A DNA stretch of 64,000 nucleotides from contig JAHFDG010000010.1 of assembly GCA_023249105.1 (NCBI GenBank), positions 113,701-177,700 of the forward strand. The letters run 5' to 3'. The notes beneath the pieces are model-generated. The model did not search any database, was not told the origin of the DNA, and worked only from the letters and a program-made list of their open reading frames with translations. Source of the stretch: Candidatus Methanoperedens sp. GTDB taxonomy: Archaea > Halobacteriota > Methanosarcinia > Methanosarcinales > Methanoperedenaceae. A program made the translations under genes and the position numbers. Of the stretch, positions 17,468 through 25,751 are shown in pieces. The first letter of the stretch is position 1. Every line of letters begins with the position of its first letter.

Positions 17468-17504
17468 ATATATAATGAATCCCATATACCTCATAAAGAG
17501 GTAT
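17468..17504 (+). promoter_or_regulatory. Promoter and operator of the toxin-antitoxin cassette
   Basis: A TATA-like ATATATAATG (about 17468-17477) is followed by a 7-base perfect inverted repeat, ATACCTC (17486-17492), spacer ATAAA, GAGGTAT (17498-17504), six bases before the antitoxin ATG. The repeat covers the expected transcription start and the SD (GAGGT). That is a natural place for the ribbon-helix-helix antitoxin to bind and repress its own operon. Confidence 0.6.
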
Positions 17505-17509
17505 AAAAG

Positions 17510-17815
17510 ATGTATATCAAAAAAACTATAACCCTTCCAATAGAACTTGAAAAGGACGTGGAAAAATACCTCATAGGCAGGCACTACTCAAACCTGTCCG
17601 AGGTAATAAGGGACGGCATAAGGAAGGTTCTCAAAGAGTATGGCAGGAAGGAGTCTGTAGACAGGGCTGCTGAGCTTTACATGAATGGGAAAATAACCAT
17701 CCGGCAGGCGGCAGACCTAATGGAACTTACTTTGAGGGAGACGCTGGATGAGTTTGGAAAGAGAGGCGTATATATCCGCTACGGCAAAGAGGAACTTATA
17801 GAGGACACCGCATGA
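17510..17815 (+). CDS. Ribbon-helix-helix / UPF0175-type antitoxin
   Basis: A 101-residue protein. Residues 1-48 form a ribbon-helix-helix (KKTITLPIELEKDVEKYL, YSNLSEVIRDGIRKVL). Residues about 50-90 carry a UPF0175-like helix-turn-helix (YMNGKITIRQAADLM). It overlaps the downstream toxin by four bases (ATGA). UPF0175 proteins typically pair with DUF3368 PIN proteins, exactly as here. Behind a palindromic operator. Lodged between a partial and a complete copy of rbcL. Confidence 0.83.
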   Translation: MYIKKTITLPIELEKDVEKYLIGRHYSNLSEVIRDGIRKVLKEYGRKESVDRAAELYMNGKITIRQAADLMELTLRETLDEFGKRGVYIRYGKEELIEDTA

Positions 17816-18333
17816 TTATAGTGAGCGATTCAACGCCACTAATTCACCTTGCTAAAGCGGGGCGGATTGAATTACTCTTCTCTCTGTATAAGGAAATTTT
17901 AATAACAAATGAGGTTTACAGAGAGGTGGTTGTGGAAGGAAATCTTCTCGAAAAAGAGGATGCTGCGGTTGTTCAGAATTATGTTGGCAGGAGTATTCAT
18001 ATTAAAAATTCGAAGTCATCTTCTGCGTATCTGGTTAAAAAATACCTCATCCACAGAGGTGAGGCGGATTCGATTCAGCTTGCTCTGGAGACCGGCGCTG
18101 CGCTTATACTCATGAATGAAAGGGAGGGAAGGAATGCTGCTAAAAGTGAAGGACTCAGGGTTAAGGGCAGCATAGGGGTTTTGTTTGATGCTTTAAAGGC
18201 GGGATTAATTAATGAAGAAGAGGCTTTAGGTATTCTTTTGAAATTCAGAGATAATCCGCAGGTTTTTTGGATAGATCCGGGTATTATAGAAGAGGCTATG
18301 GAGAAAATAAAAAAAAGTATTTCTGGGAGATAA
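17812..18333 (+). CDS. DUF3368 PIN-like toxin
   Basis: A 173-residue PIN-fold protein of the DUF3368 kind. Seen: the N-terminal acidic strand IIVSDSTPLIHLAKAG, a central RGEADSIQLAL with the conserved Glu and Asp, and ALILMNEREGRNAAK. Expected to be an RNase toxin neutralised by the overlapping antitoxin. It ends 34 bases before rbcL, so read-through could place rbcL under toxin-antitoxin control. Confidence 0.83.
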   Translation: MIIVSDSTPLIHLAKAGRIELLFSLYKEILITNEVYREVVVEGNLLEKEDAAVVQNYVGRSIHIKNSKSSSAYLVKKYLIHRGEADSIQLALETGAALILMNEREGRNAAKSEGLRVKGSIGVLFDALKAGLINEEEALGILLKFRDNPQVFWIDPGIIEEAMEKIKKSISGR

Positions 18334-18367
18334 CCAAAATAATTTAAAAATCTGGAAAAGTGATTTA

Positions 18368-19657
18368 ATGACCTCGAAAATTGATTGGTACAATGAATTT
18401 GTGGATTTGAATTATACCCCTGCAAAAAATGATTTGATATGTTTATATTATTTTGAACCTGCAAAAGGGATAAGCGCAAAAGAAGCCATCGGGAGAATTG
18501 CCTCTGAAAGTTCAGCCGGGACATGGACTACCCTGCACGATTTGCCGGCAAGGGTTGAAAAGATAAAAGCACGGGCTTTTGAACTGGACGGGAAATATGT
18601 AAAAATCGCTTATCCGCTTGACCTCTGGGAGCCGGGAAATGCGCCGCAGCTTCTAAGCGGCATAGCCGGGAACATCTTTGGCATGAAGGCGCTTCGCAAC
18701 TTACGGTTAATAGACGCATCCCTTCCTGCAAAGTATATCAGCTCCTTCAAAGGGCCGCATCATGGCATCGCTGGAATCAGGTCTTTATTGAAAGTGAAGG
18801 AAAGACCCATAACAGGCGCCGTGCCGAAACCCAAAATCGGCTTCAGCGCGGCTGAACATGCAGATGTGGCGTATGAAACCTGGATGGGCGGGTTTGACCT
18901 TGTGAAAGACGATGAAAATTTAACCTCCACTTCTTTTAACCGGTTTGAAGACAGAGTTTCCCGGATGACAAAATTGCGGGACAAAGCCGAGAAGGAAACA
19001 GGCGAGCAGAAAGATGCCCTCCTTAATATCACCGGTGAAACAAAAGAAATGATACGCAAGGCGAAATTGCTTCACGATTCGGGATGGAGATTTGCAATGA
19101 TAGATGTGGTAACATGCGGAACGGCCTCTGTCCAGACCATGCGCGATGAGTGCGGCGATCTGGGTCTGGCCATACATGCCCACAGGGCAATGCATGCTGC
19201 ATTTGACCGCAATCCGAAACACGGTTTGACCATGTATTTCCTTGCAAAACTTATGAGGTTAATAGGTGTTGATGAAATCCATTCAGGAACGGCAATCGGA
19301 AAACTGGTCGGGACAAAAAAAGAGATAATAGGGATTGCGAATGTCCTTCGGGATTCTCACATAAAAGAACCTTTCCTATCACAGGATTGGGGTAAAATAA
19401 AACCTGCGCTTCCTGTTTCTTCAGGCGGCCTCCATCCGGGTTTAATACCGTCGGTAATGGGAATTCTCGGGAATGATTGCACAATCCTCGTAAGCGGCGG
19501 CATACACGGGCATCCGGAAGGAACACGGGCAGGGGCAAAAGCAGTGATGCAGGCAATCGAGGCAACAATGGAAGGGATTGACCTTTCGGATTATGCAAGG
19601 AAAAATAAGGAATTACAGCAGGCGCTTCAAAAATGGGAATATTACAGGCCTAAATAA
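18368..19657 (+). CDS. rbcL: Ribulose-1,5-bisphosphate carboxylase, form III
   Basis: A 429-residue archaeal RuBisCO large subunit. Catalytic residues are present: K154 in AVPKPKIG, the carbamylated K180 with D182/E183 in GGFDLVKDDE, H272-R273 in HAHRAMHA, and the loop-6 K312 in GTAIGKLVG. No small subunit gene is present, as in form III. In archaea it works after R15P isomerase in AMP/nucleoside breakdown, making two 3-phosphoglycerate from RuBP and CO2; that isomerase lies at 22.9-23.8 kb. The 34-base leader holds only a weak TATA-like run. The 5' 215 bases are duplicated upstream at 17.2 kb. Confidence 0.95.
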   Translation: MTSKIDWYNEFVDLNYTPAKNDLICLYYFEPAKGISAKEAIGRIASESSAGTWTTLHDLPARVEKIKARAFELDGKYVKIAYPLDLWEPGNAPQLLSGIAGNIFGMKALRNLRLIDASLPAKYISSFKGPHHGIAGIRSLLKVKERPITGAVPKPKIGFSAAEHADVAYETWMGGFDLVKDDENLTSTSFNRFEDRVSRMTKLRDKAEKETGEQKDALLNITGETKEMIRKAKLLHDSGWRFAMIDVVTCGTASVQTMRDECGDLGLAIHAHRAMHAAFDRNPKHGLTMYFLAKLMRLIGVDEIHSGTAIGKLVGTKKEIIGIANVLRDSHIKEPFLSQDWGKIKPALPVSSGGLHPGLIPSVMGILGNDCTILVSGGIHGHPEGTRAGAKAVMQAIEATMEGIDLSDYARKNKELQQALQKWEYYRPK

Positions 19658-19767
19658 TTGTCTTAAGCTTCATTGGATTTGATGTAGAAGGCTCTAGCTC
19701 TCCCCTGAGCATAAAATCGACAAGTTTATCCTTTAAAAACCTATGATAGAGACTCTGGCGATGAAAT

Positions 19768-20547
19768 ATGGTACAATTTAAATCAATTTTTCTTATAACT
19801 GTCCTTGGCCTGGTAGTTCTCTTTTCGGGATGTACAGGAAAACAAGGAGGTACACCAACTCTAACACCAACAGTAACAGCTACACCAACTATAACGGTAA
19901 CCCCTTTTCCTGAGGCTACACCAACAGGCAACCGGACGCTTGTAAAATTGGATAGCAACAGAGGTTTTGTTCCCAGGAATTTAACAATAAAAGCCGGGGA
20001 TGAAATCGTGTGGGATAATTATTATGCTGACACGGTTACACTTGTCAGTAATGATAGCCTTTTTGAGGCTCAGATATTGGCATACCATCAGCAACTTCGA
20101 TATATATTCAAGAAATCGGGAACCTATACGTTCTACCTTGAACAAAATAAAGACCTGAATGGCACTATCATCGTAGAAGCTCAGGTAACAACTCCCACAA
20201 CTACACTACCAGTGGGAGCACCCAAAGAACTGCCTTCAAACACTATCTATGTGGATGCACGAATGGTAAAACCTGCGTTTTGGGGAATTGACAAATATGA
20301 GCTTAGTTCATTGCAGGTACAAATAATTAACCAGCGGAGCGCTCCACTATCGATTACAACCCAGATTGTTAATGGTGGGCAGGTACTTGAAGAAAAAACA
20401 TTCGTCCTTGAAAGAGAGGGTAGCTCCTATAGCTTTGCGAATGATAAAAAGCATTTCATCAATAATACTAATGTATCTTTGCGGATATTGATTCAGGGTT
20501 ATCGACCAGTTGAATATAATTTCAATGAAGTGAATAGTCTAAGTTAA
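19768..20547 (+). CDS. Cupredoxin-like lipoprotein without obvious copper ligands
   Basis: A 259-residue exported protein. The signal ends in a lipobox (LVVLFSGC, Cys at about 22), followed by a Thr/Pro-rich spacer and then a cupredoxin-like domain (about 56-135: RGFVPRNLTIKAGDEIVWDN, KKSGTYTFYLEQN). In active cupredoxins the last block reads Tyr-x-Cys...His...Met; here Cys and His are replaced by Leu and Gln, so copper binding looks lost. The C-terminal domain (about 160-259) is of unknown type. An insertion sequence begins at the base after the stop codon. Confidence 0.72.
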   Translation: MVQFKSIFLITVLGLVVLFSGCTGKQGGTPTLTPTVTATPTITVTPFPEATPTGNRTLVKLDSNRGFVPRNLTIKAGDEIVWDNYYADTVTLVSNDSLFEAQILAYHQQLRYIFKKSGTYTFYLEQNKDLNGTIIVEAQVTTPTTTLPVGAPKELPSNTIYVDARMVKPAFWGIDKYELSSLQVQIINQRSAPLSITTQIVNGGQVLEEKTFVLEREGSSYSFANDKKHFINNTNVSLRILIQGYRPVEYNFNEVNSLS

Positions 20548-22091
20548 TACAGTACTTCCGAATACCCTGACTTCCGAACAAAAGACCTATTCAGCCATTG
20601 GCACCATAAATCGTCCATAAAATATAATAAGGATATTATCCCATCTAAAAATATAGAGGGGATAATAAAATGAGGCTTGTACCGAAAATACAAAACACCA
20701 ATCTCTTGGCTTTAACCTCAGAACTGTTTGGTAAGTCAAGAATAATAAATCTACCTGAAAATGCAGAGTACAGTTTTCAAGACACATTGAACGTATTGCT
20801 ACGTGCTGCAACTTCGACAACAAACTCGATAGAATCAGCAAGCATTGACCTTAGAATGAAGACTCCTAATAAAAATGTACCATCCGCTGATTCCATTCAC
20901 TGCTACATAAATTCAAACTCTATTGATTACATGATGTCTTCATTCAGACAGATCAATACTGAAATAATTAAAAATACGAATCTAAAAGGAACATATCAAG
21001 ATGCTGCGATTGATTTTCATGACATACCTTACTATGGCGATAAAAATACACCTGGAATAAGAGGAATCAAACCAAAAAATGGAACGTCTTGGGGATATTC
21101 ATTTTGTTCACTGGATATAATTGGTGACATCAAATTAACTCTTGATGTCGTTGACATCAATGGATTAGCAAAGAATTATTCAATACTAATGGAATCCATG
21201 ATGCAGCGACTAAAAGCAATGGAAATCAATCTCAGGACATTGTTTATGGATAGAGAGTTTTTTAATAACCCAACAATCTCTACTCTTCAAGGATTAAATA
21301 AAAATTACATAATTGCAGCGAAATCAAACAAAAAAATCAACGCTATACTCCTCGAACACAAAAAGAAATTCGGACAAACATCGACATTCTTTGAGTATCA
21401 ATTCGAAAAGGGTGGTCCAAAATTCATTATTGTGGCTATTATCAATCCAAAATATGATCCAATTGCCAAAAAAGATAAGGGGAACAATGAATATCATTTG
21501 TTTGCAACAAATATCCCAGTAAATAATGCATCAGATTTTATCAAAAAAATTCCCGACGAGTATCGAAAACGTTGGAACATAGAGACAGGATATCGAGTTA
21601 AAAACGCATTCAAGATACGAACTTGTTCCAAATCTCCTATTGAAAGGTCATTATTTTTTTTGATTCAATGTCTCTTATACAATATTGAGAGTTTATTGAA
21701 GCTGGTTATTGAAACTGATGCATATAAGCTAAAATCAGCTATTAGCGATGCAATAGAAATCGTCATTAAAGAAGGATACAAATTATTATGTAATGTCACA
21801 GTGCAAACTTTTATGAATTCATTGTGGGAATTTATGGAAAATAGAACTAAAGATCTTCGTGACCGTCTGAGTGTAACCTGATTTTTATTATTTTCTTGGA
21901 AAAGTATAAGGGAGAAGGGAGCGGTAGCTATCAATTAAATCTTAGAAATATGTGTTTATGTTAGCGTTTTTACAAAAATAAATATTCGTCATTTTTCTGC
22001 GTAAGCTGGAAATAAAAGTATTTGATTTAAGATTAAATTGAGTATTTCGGAGATAGCTCGTTCGGAACTAAGCTAAATCGGAAGTACTGTA
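20548..22091. mobile_element. Complete insertion sequence, IS4-superfamily (ISH3-like)
   Basis: A 1.54-kb element bounded by a 14-base perfect terminal inverted repeat: TACAGTACTTCCGA at 20548-20561 and its reverse complement at 22078-22091. It encodes one DDE transposase. Flanks show a short target duplication, AAT or TAAT. The uninterrupted sequence of the target is present 55 bases to the right (22147-22183), so the insertion point can be read directly. The element looks intact and recently active. Confidence 0.88.
20670..21881 (+). CDS. DDE transposase
   Basis: A 403-residue transposase of the IS4 superfamily (DDE_Tnp_1 class, ISH3-like). The catalytic triad is visible: D115 in AIDFHDIPYYG, D194 in LFMDREFF and E305 in the Y-R-K-R-W-N-I-E-T-G-Y-R block. 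Full length and uninterrupted. AT-rich compared with core genes. It lies within a pair of 14-base terminal inverted repeats. Confidence 0.9.
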   Translation: MRLVPKIQNTNLLALTSELFGKSRIINLPENAEYSFQDTLNVLLRAATSTTNSIESASIDLRMKTPNKNVPSADSIHCYINSNSIDYMMSSFRQINTEIIKNTNLKGTYQDAAIDFHDIPYYGDKNTPGIRGIKPKNGTSWGYSFCSLDIIGDIKLTLDVVDINGLAKNYSILMESMMQRLKAMEINLRTLFMDREFFNNPTISTLQGLNKNYIIAAKSNKKINAILLEHKKKFGQTSTFFEYQFEKGGPKFIIVAIINPKYDPIAKKDKGNNEYHLFATNIPVNNASDFIKKIPDEYRKRWNIETGYRVKNAFKIRTCSKSPIERSLFFLIQCLLYNIESLLKLVIETDAYKLKSAISDAIEIVIKEGYKLLCNVTVQTFMNSLWEFMENRTKDLRDRLSVT

Positions 22092-22185
22092 ATAGAAAGA
22101 ACCTAAATAGGATAACAACTACAATAAAGGCGCTGAATTTGAAAAAGTGAATAGTCTAAGTTAATAGAAAGAACCTAAATAGGTC
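22092..22185 (+). pseudogene. 3' remnant of a paralogous lipoprotein gene
   Basis: Downstream of the IS, one frame reads NYNKGAEFEKVNSLS then stop, closely matching the last residues of the lipoprotein before the IS (VEYNFNEVNSLS). The DNA GTGAATAGTCTAAGTTAA occurs at both 20530 and 22147. The surrounding sequence AATAGAAAGAACCTAAATAGG is also duplicated. This looks like the tail of a second lipoprotein gene, most of which was lost. Confidence 0.6.
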
Positions 22186-22200
22186 AAATATTCTCACCGG

Positions 22201-22785
22201 CTAGACTTTTTTCTTTTTACCTGCTTTTTTGGTGGGCGCAGGTTTTGTTTCCTTTTTAGCAGCCGGTTCTTTTTTAACAGGTTTCTTCTTTTTACTCTCT
22301 TTTTTATCCGGCTTCTCTTCTTCTTTTTCAGGTTCCGGTTCTTCGAATTTAAATTCTATCTTTTCCGGGATTTCAATTTTCTCAGGAGGAACTTCAATCT
22401 TTTCTGCTTTTGCCTTTTCGGGATTTTTTTTTGGTTCTTTCTTTACCCGTTTTTTCCTGGGAGCTTCCTTCTCCTCGATTTCAGGGAGTTCATCTTCAAG
22501 CTTAAGGTCAGCAATTTCACTTGCCCTTATTTTGGCGTCTTCTTCCATTGTTTTTTCAGGCTTCGGTATCTCCCTCTCCCCCATCCCGAATCTTTCCCGG
22601 TCGAATTCTACTGGTGTTATATTTGCGATTCCTGAAAGTTCGGTTTGCTCTTTTGTTTCAGGTTCCGGTTTTTTCCCAAGTTTTCTCAATCGTATAAACA
22701 AAAAAATTGCTATTATAATGAAAACGACATTTGCAATCAGCATTATTATTTCTAACAATGATAGTCCCATAAAAGTTAATGCCAT
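22201..22785 (-). CDS. Membrane-anchored Lys/Glu/Pro-rich protein
   Basis: A 194-residue protein with one N-terminal membrane helix (about 8-30) and a long, highly charged tail. From about residue 95 it is nearly all Lys, Glu and Pro (repeats such as EPEPEKEEEKPDKK, KKKPVKKEP), surely disordered. No catalytic motif. A GGAGA SD precedes the ATG. The tail might bind nucleic acid or ribosomes at the membrane, but that is speculation. Codes on the same strand as R15P isomerase but with the stop of that gene 70 bases upstream. Confidence 0.65.
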   Translation of the reverse strand: MALTFMGLSLLEIIMLIANVVFIIIAIFLFIRLRKLGKKPEPETKEQTELSGIANITPVEFDRERFGMGEREIPKPEKTMEEDAKIRASEIADLKLEDELPEIEEKEAPRKKRVKKEPKKNPEKAKAEKIEVPPEKIEIPEKIEFKFEEPEPEKEEEKPDKKESKKKKPVKKEPAAKKETKPAPTKKAGKKKKV

Positions 22786-22854
22786 GATTTCTCCTTTAGT
22801 TTCGATTTAATATTTATATTATAATACTTAATGTTTTTGATAGCTAATGCCGCC

Positions 22855-23796
22855 TCATGATTTCCAGTTAGAATTAATCCCGCCCAGGCCCCAGCCCAGA
22901 TATTCCTTGATAATAACGTATGCCATTTCAGGAGGTATCGCCCCGACTTCGGTGCATATCAAATCAATATACTCGCGTGGTGTGATATCAAACGCCGGGT
23001 TTTTCACCCTTACATTTGAAAATTCACAAAGTTTCTCTTTGCTTATCACCTCATCGCTATCGCGTTCCTCTATTTCCACAAGTTCGCCTAGCAGTGTTCC
23101 TGGGCTGAATTTATAGGTCTCGGCGGCAATTATTACGTTTTTCCTGGCCTCATGGGCAGCGAGAGCAACCTGTGACGTCCCAATTTTATTGATGACCGAA
23201 CCATTGGCCGTAACTGCATCAGCGCCCATTATCACAATATCCACATCTTTCATGAAATAGCGCACTGCAGAGTCCACAATTAGCGATGTCTTTATCTCCA
23301 GAGTGTCAAGCTGCTTAATGGTAAGGTGACCCTGCATCCTCGGCCGTGATTCCGTGGCAATCACATTGATATTTTTTCCACTGGCATGCGCCTCAGCCAT
23401 AATCGAAATGGCAGCCGATGAATTGCAGTGCGTCATTATGGTATCCCCGTCCCTCACTCTCCGCGCTCCTATCTCGCCTATCTTTCTTACCGCATTTTCG
23501 GAATTGGTGATGAATTCATCAGCCAGTTTTTTAATATTAGCCTTTGCTTCTGCTATATCCGCCCCTTCATACCTCATCACAGCCCTGACCGCATTCGGAA
23601 GCGATACCGCAGTCGGGCGCGTGCTTATAAGCAATTCGGCAGCATATTTCATCTTTTTATTAAAATCATCAAGGTCCCTTGCCGGGATACGACCTGCATA
23701 ATCGCGAAGTTCAGCTGCCGCAGCGCGCGCAATCCTTCCCGCGCCCCGTATTTCCATGCTTTTTATTTTTTCTGCCGTTTCCTTAATCTGTTTCAT
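22855..23796 (-). CDS. Ribose-1,5-bisphosphate isomerase
   Basis: A 313-residue member of the eIF2B-alpha/MtnA superfamily in the R15P isomerase group. It converts ribose 1,5-bisphosphate to ribulose 1,5-bisphosphate, the RuBisCO substrate, in archaeal AMP breakdown. Seen: MEIRGAGRIARAAA (14-27), RPTAVSLPNAV, C124 in MTHCNSSAA and D193 in MGADAVTANGSVINKIGT, matching the catalytic Cys and Asp known for this enzyme. Its ATG overlaps the cobQ stop by four bases. The rbcL gene lies 3.2 kb away; the AMP phosphorylase gene is not in the window. Confidence 0.88.
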   Translation of the reverse strand: MKQIKETAEKIKSMEIRGAGRIARAAAAELRDYAGRIPARDLDDFNKKMKYAAELLISTRPTAVSLPNAVRAVMRYEGADIAEAKANIKKLADEFITNSENAVRKIGEIGARRVRDGDTIMTHCNSSAAISIMAEAHASGKNINVIATESRPRMQGHLTIKQLDTLEIKTSLIVDSAVRYFMKDVDIVIMGADAVTANGSVINKIGTSQVALAAHEARKNVIIAAETYKFSPGTLLGELVEIEERDSDEVISKEKLCEFSNVRVKNPAFDITPREYIDLICTEVGAIPPEMAYVIIKEYLGWGLGGINSNWKS

Positions 23797-25247
23797 TGTC
23801 CCTCCAGAATACTATATATCAGGTTCATATTAATATAAGCTTCAACGTATCGTGCAAGTTCTTCTATGCCATCGCTCCTGTTTCCTTCTATATAGGTAAG
23901 CCCTTTGCGATTATACAGGTAGCCAAGGAAAGACTTCCGTAAATTTTCATTTTCAAAAATCCCATGAAGATATGTCCCTATGACAAGCCCGTTCTCACTC
24001 ACTGCTCCATCATCGCCGAATGCGGCTTTTCCACCATCCGTTTCACCCATGTGTATCTCGTAACCTCTAATTTTCTCGCCTCTGATGGGTGAAAGAATCC
24101 CGCCGTTTCCCGTGACAATTTTTTCACTTTGCTTTGTTTGCTTTTCATATTTTCCAAACCGCGTAGAAACCTCAAGAAGCCCAAGCCCTTTCATTGAACA
24201 TGCGCCGTTTGTTCCTTCTACCCCGCTATCCGTAATTAATTCGCCAAGCATCTGGTAACCGCCGCAAATCCCGATAACGGGTGTCCCTTTATTTGCTTCT
24301 CTTATGATTTTTTTATCCATCCCGCTTGCAATTAATTCTTTCAGGTCATCTATTGTGTTTTTTGTCCCGGGCAATATGATGGCGTCAGGCTCATCGAGTT
24401 CTTCATCAGGATTCGTATATCGCACAAAAGCATAATTTTCAAGAGGTTCAAAATCCGTGAAATTCGATATATGCGATAACCTTATCACTGAAATCCTTAT
24501 CGGATGACCGTTTTGATTTTGCGTTTTATCCTTTATGGAAACAGAATCCTCTGACGGTATTCTCATATCCGTGTACGGTATAACACCAAGCACCGGAAGA
24601 GCTGTCAGTTCTTCAAGCTGTTTTATTGCAGGCTCAAGCAATTTCATGTCTCCCCTGAATTTGTTTATCACAAGCCCGCATACAAGCTGTTTTACATCAG
24701 GAGGAAGCAATTGTAAAGTTCCATAAATGCTCGCAAACACACCGCCGCGCTCGATATCACCGATAAGGATTATGGGCGGCCTGACAAGGCGCGCCATACC
24801 GATATTCACAATATCGCGGGAATACAGGTTTATTTCGGCTGCGCCTCCCGCTCCCTCGATTACGATTACATCATGCAAGCCTGACAGGCGGTTATATGCC
24901 CCGGCAACGGTTGACCTTATTTCGTCTATTGAATCATAGTAATCGCCCGCTTCCTTATCCGCATACGGTTTTCCAAGGATGACCACCTGCGATATATGAT
25001 TGCCTTTTGGTTTTAGAAGAACAGGGTTCATATCCGCGCTTGGTTCAACTCCTGCGGCTTTTGCCTGGATTGCCTGTGCAATCCCTATCTCCTTGCCGTC
25101 CTCTGTCACCCAGGAATTGAGGCTCATATTCTGCGCCTTGAAAGGAGCGACGTCATATTTTCTTGAAAGAATCCTGCAAAGCGCTGTCACAAGTATGCTT
25201 TTTCCCACATGGGAACCCGTGCCCATGACCATGATATTTTTTGTCAT
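23793..25247 (-). CDS. cobQ: Cobyric acid synthase
   Basis: A 484-residue amidotransferase that amidates the corrin ring side chains in cobalamin (and related corrinoid) synthesis. N-terminal P-loop-like domain (GTGSHVGKSILV), central ATPase part, and a C-terminal class I glutaminase with the nucleophile Cys in GICGGYQMLG and the His in TYLHGIFEN. ATG at 25247 is chosen because it overlaps the stop of the upstream gene by four bases and begins right before the P-loop; the open frame extends to 25355. Corrinoids are needed for methyl transfer in this metabolic type. Confidence 0.93.
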   Translation of the reverse strand: MTKNIMVMGTGSHVGKSILVTALCRILSRKYDVAPFKAQNMSLNSWVTEDGKEIGIAQAIQAKAAGVEPSADMNPVLLKPKGNHISQVVILGKPYADKEAGDYYDSIDEIRSTVAGAYNRLSGLHDVIVIEGAGGAAEINLYSRDIVNIGMARLVRPPIILIGDIERGGVFASIYGTLQLLPPDVKQLVCGLVINKFRGDMKLLEPAIKQLEELTALPVLGVIPYTDMRIPSEDSVSIKDKTQNQNGHPIRISVIRLSHISNFTDFEPLENYAFVRYTNPDEELDEPDAIILPGTKNTIDDLKELIASGMDKKIIREANKGTPVIGICGGYQMLGELITDSGVEGTNGACSMKGLGLLEVSTRFGKYEKQTKQSEKIVTGNGGILSPIRGEKIRGYEIHMGETDGGKAAFGDDGAVSENGLVIGTYLHGIFENENLRKSFLGYLYNRKGLTYIEGNRSDGIEELARYVEAYINMNLIYSILEGQ

Positions 25248-25750
25248 GGTGATTCCCGCCAGCGCCTGTAGGCTACACAAACACATGACGTCAGGACAAA
25301 AACCATTGCGCCCGTGCCAGGGCTGTCTGAAATATAACCGTATGCAGTCTTCCATCCCGCGGCGTATGGCCTGAAGCCGTAATCAAATGTCCATAAAAAA
25401 TTATATGTCTGGCTCATCATGAGGCTTGCATCCACAAAAGCCATTCCATTGTAGATTGGATAAAAAAGCACAACCCCGCCGGCGAACATATCAAGCAGCA
25501 CATGAGATGCGATATAGACAGAAGCAATTATGAAAATCGTCCTGTATTTCTTGATTGCCAGGCCGCACAGCCCAAGGATTAATGGAATGAATATATTATG
25601 CAAAAGTGCCCTGTGCTGGACTGCAAACGTGTCAAAATCAGGGAGCAGGGCAAGCGGCAGCAAGAGAAAGATATATTTTACATTTTCTTTCCTGCTGACA
25701 ATCAACAGGGCAAGCAGCGGGACAATTAAGTGTATCGGCCAATCAGGCAT
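25244..25750 (-). CDS. YdjM-type membrane-bound hydrolase family protein
   Basis: A 168-residue integral membrane protein with about four or five helices. Conserved polar residues of the YdjM family (PF04307, putative metal-dependent hydrolase) are visible: MPDWPIH, LLPDFDTF, HRALLHN and SHVLLDMF, giving paired Asp/His at membrane edges. The substrate is unknown. It lies between gfcR (one base away) and cobQ (4-base overlap) in one leftward operon. Confidence 0.75.
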   Translation of the reverse strand: MPDWPIHLIVPLLALLIVSRKENVKYIFLLLPLALLPDFDTFAVQHRALLHNIFIPLILGLCGLAIKKYRTIFIIASVYIASHVLLDMFAGGVVLFYPIYNGMAFVDASLMMSQTYNFLWTFDYGFRPYAAGWKTAYGYISDSPGTGAMVFVLTSCVCVAYRRWRESP

Positions 25751-25751
25751 G

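Noticed and set aside
19660..19767. Minus-strand frame reading RFLKDKLVDFMLRGELE, possible 3' remnant of a gene
   Set aside because: It looks protein-like, but is only about 35 codons and I cannot name a family; too weak to list.
22229..22810. 193-codon plus-strand ORF, rich in Ser and Phe
   Set aside because: It is the antisense of the Lys/Glu/Pro-rich gene; its composition is a mirror of AAA/GAA codons.
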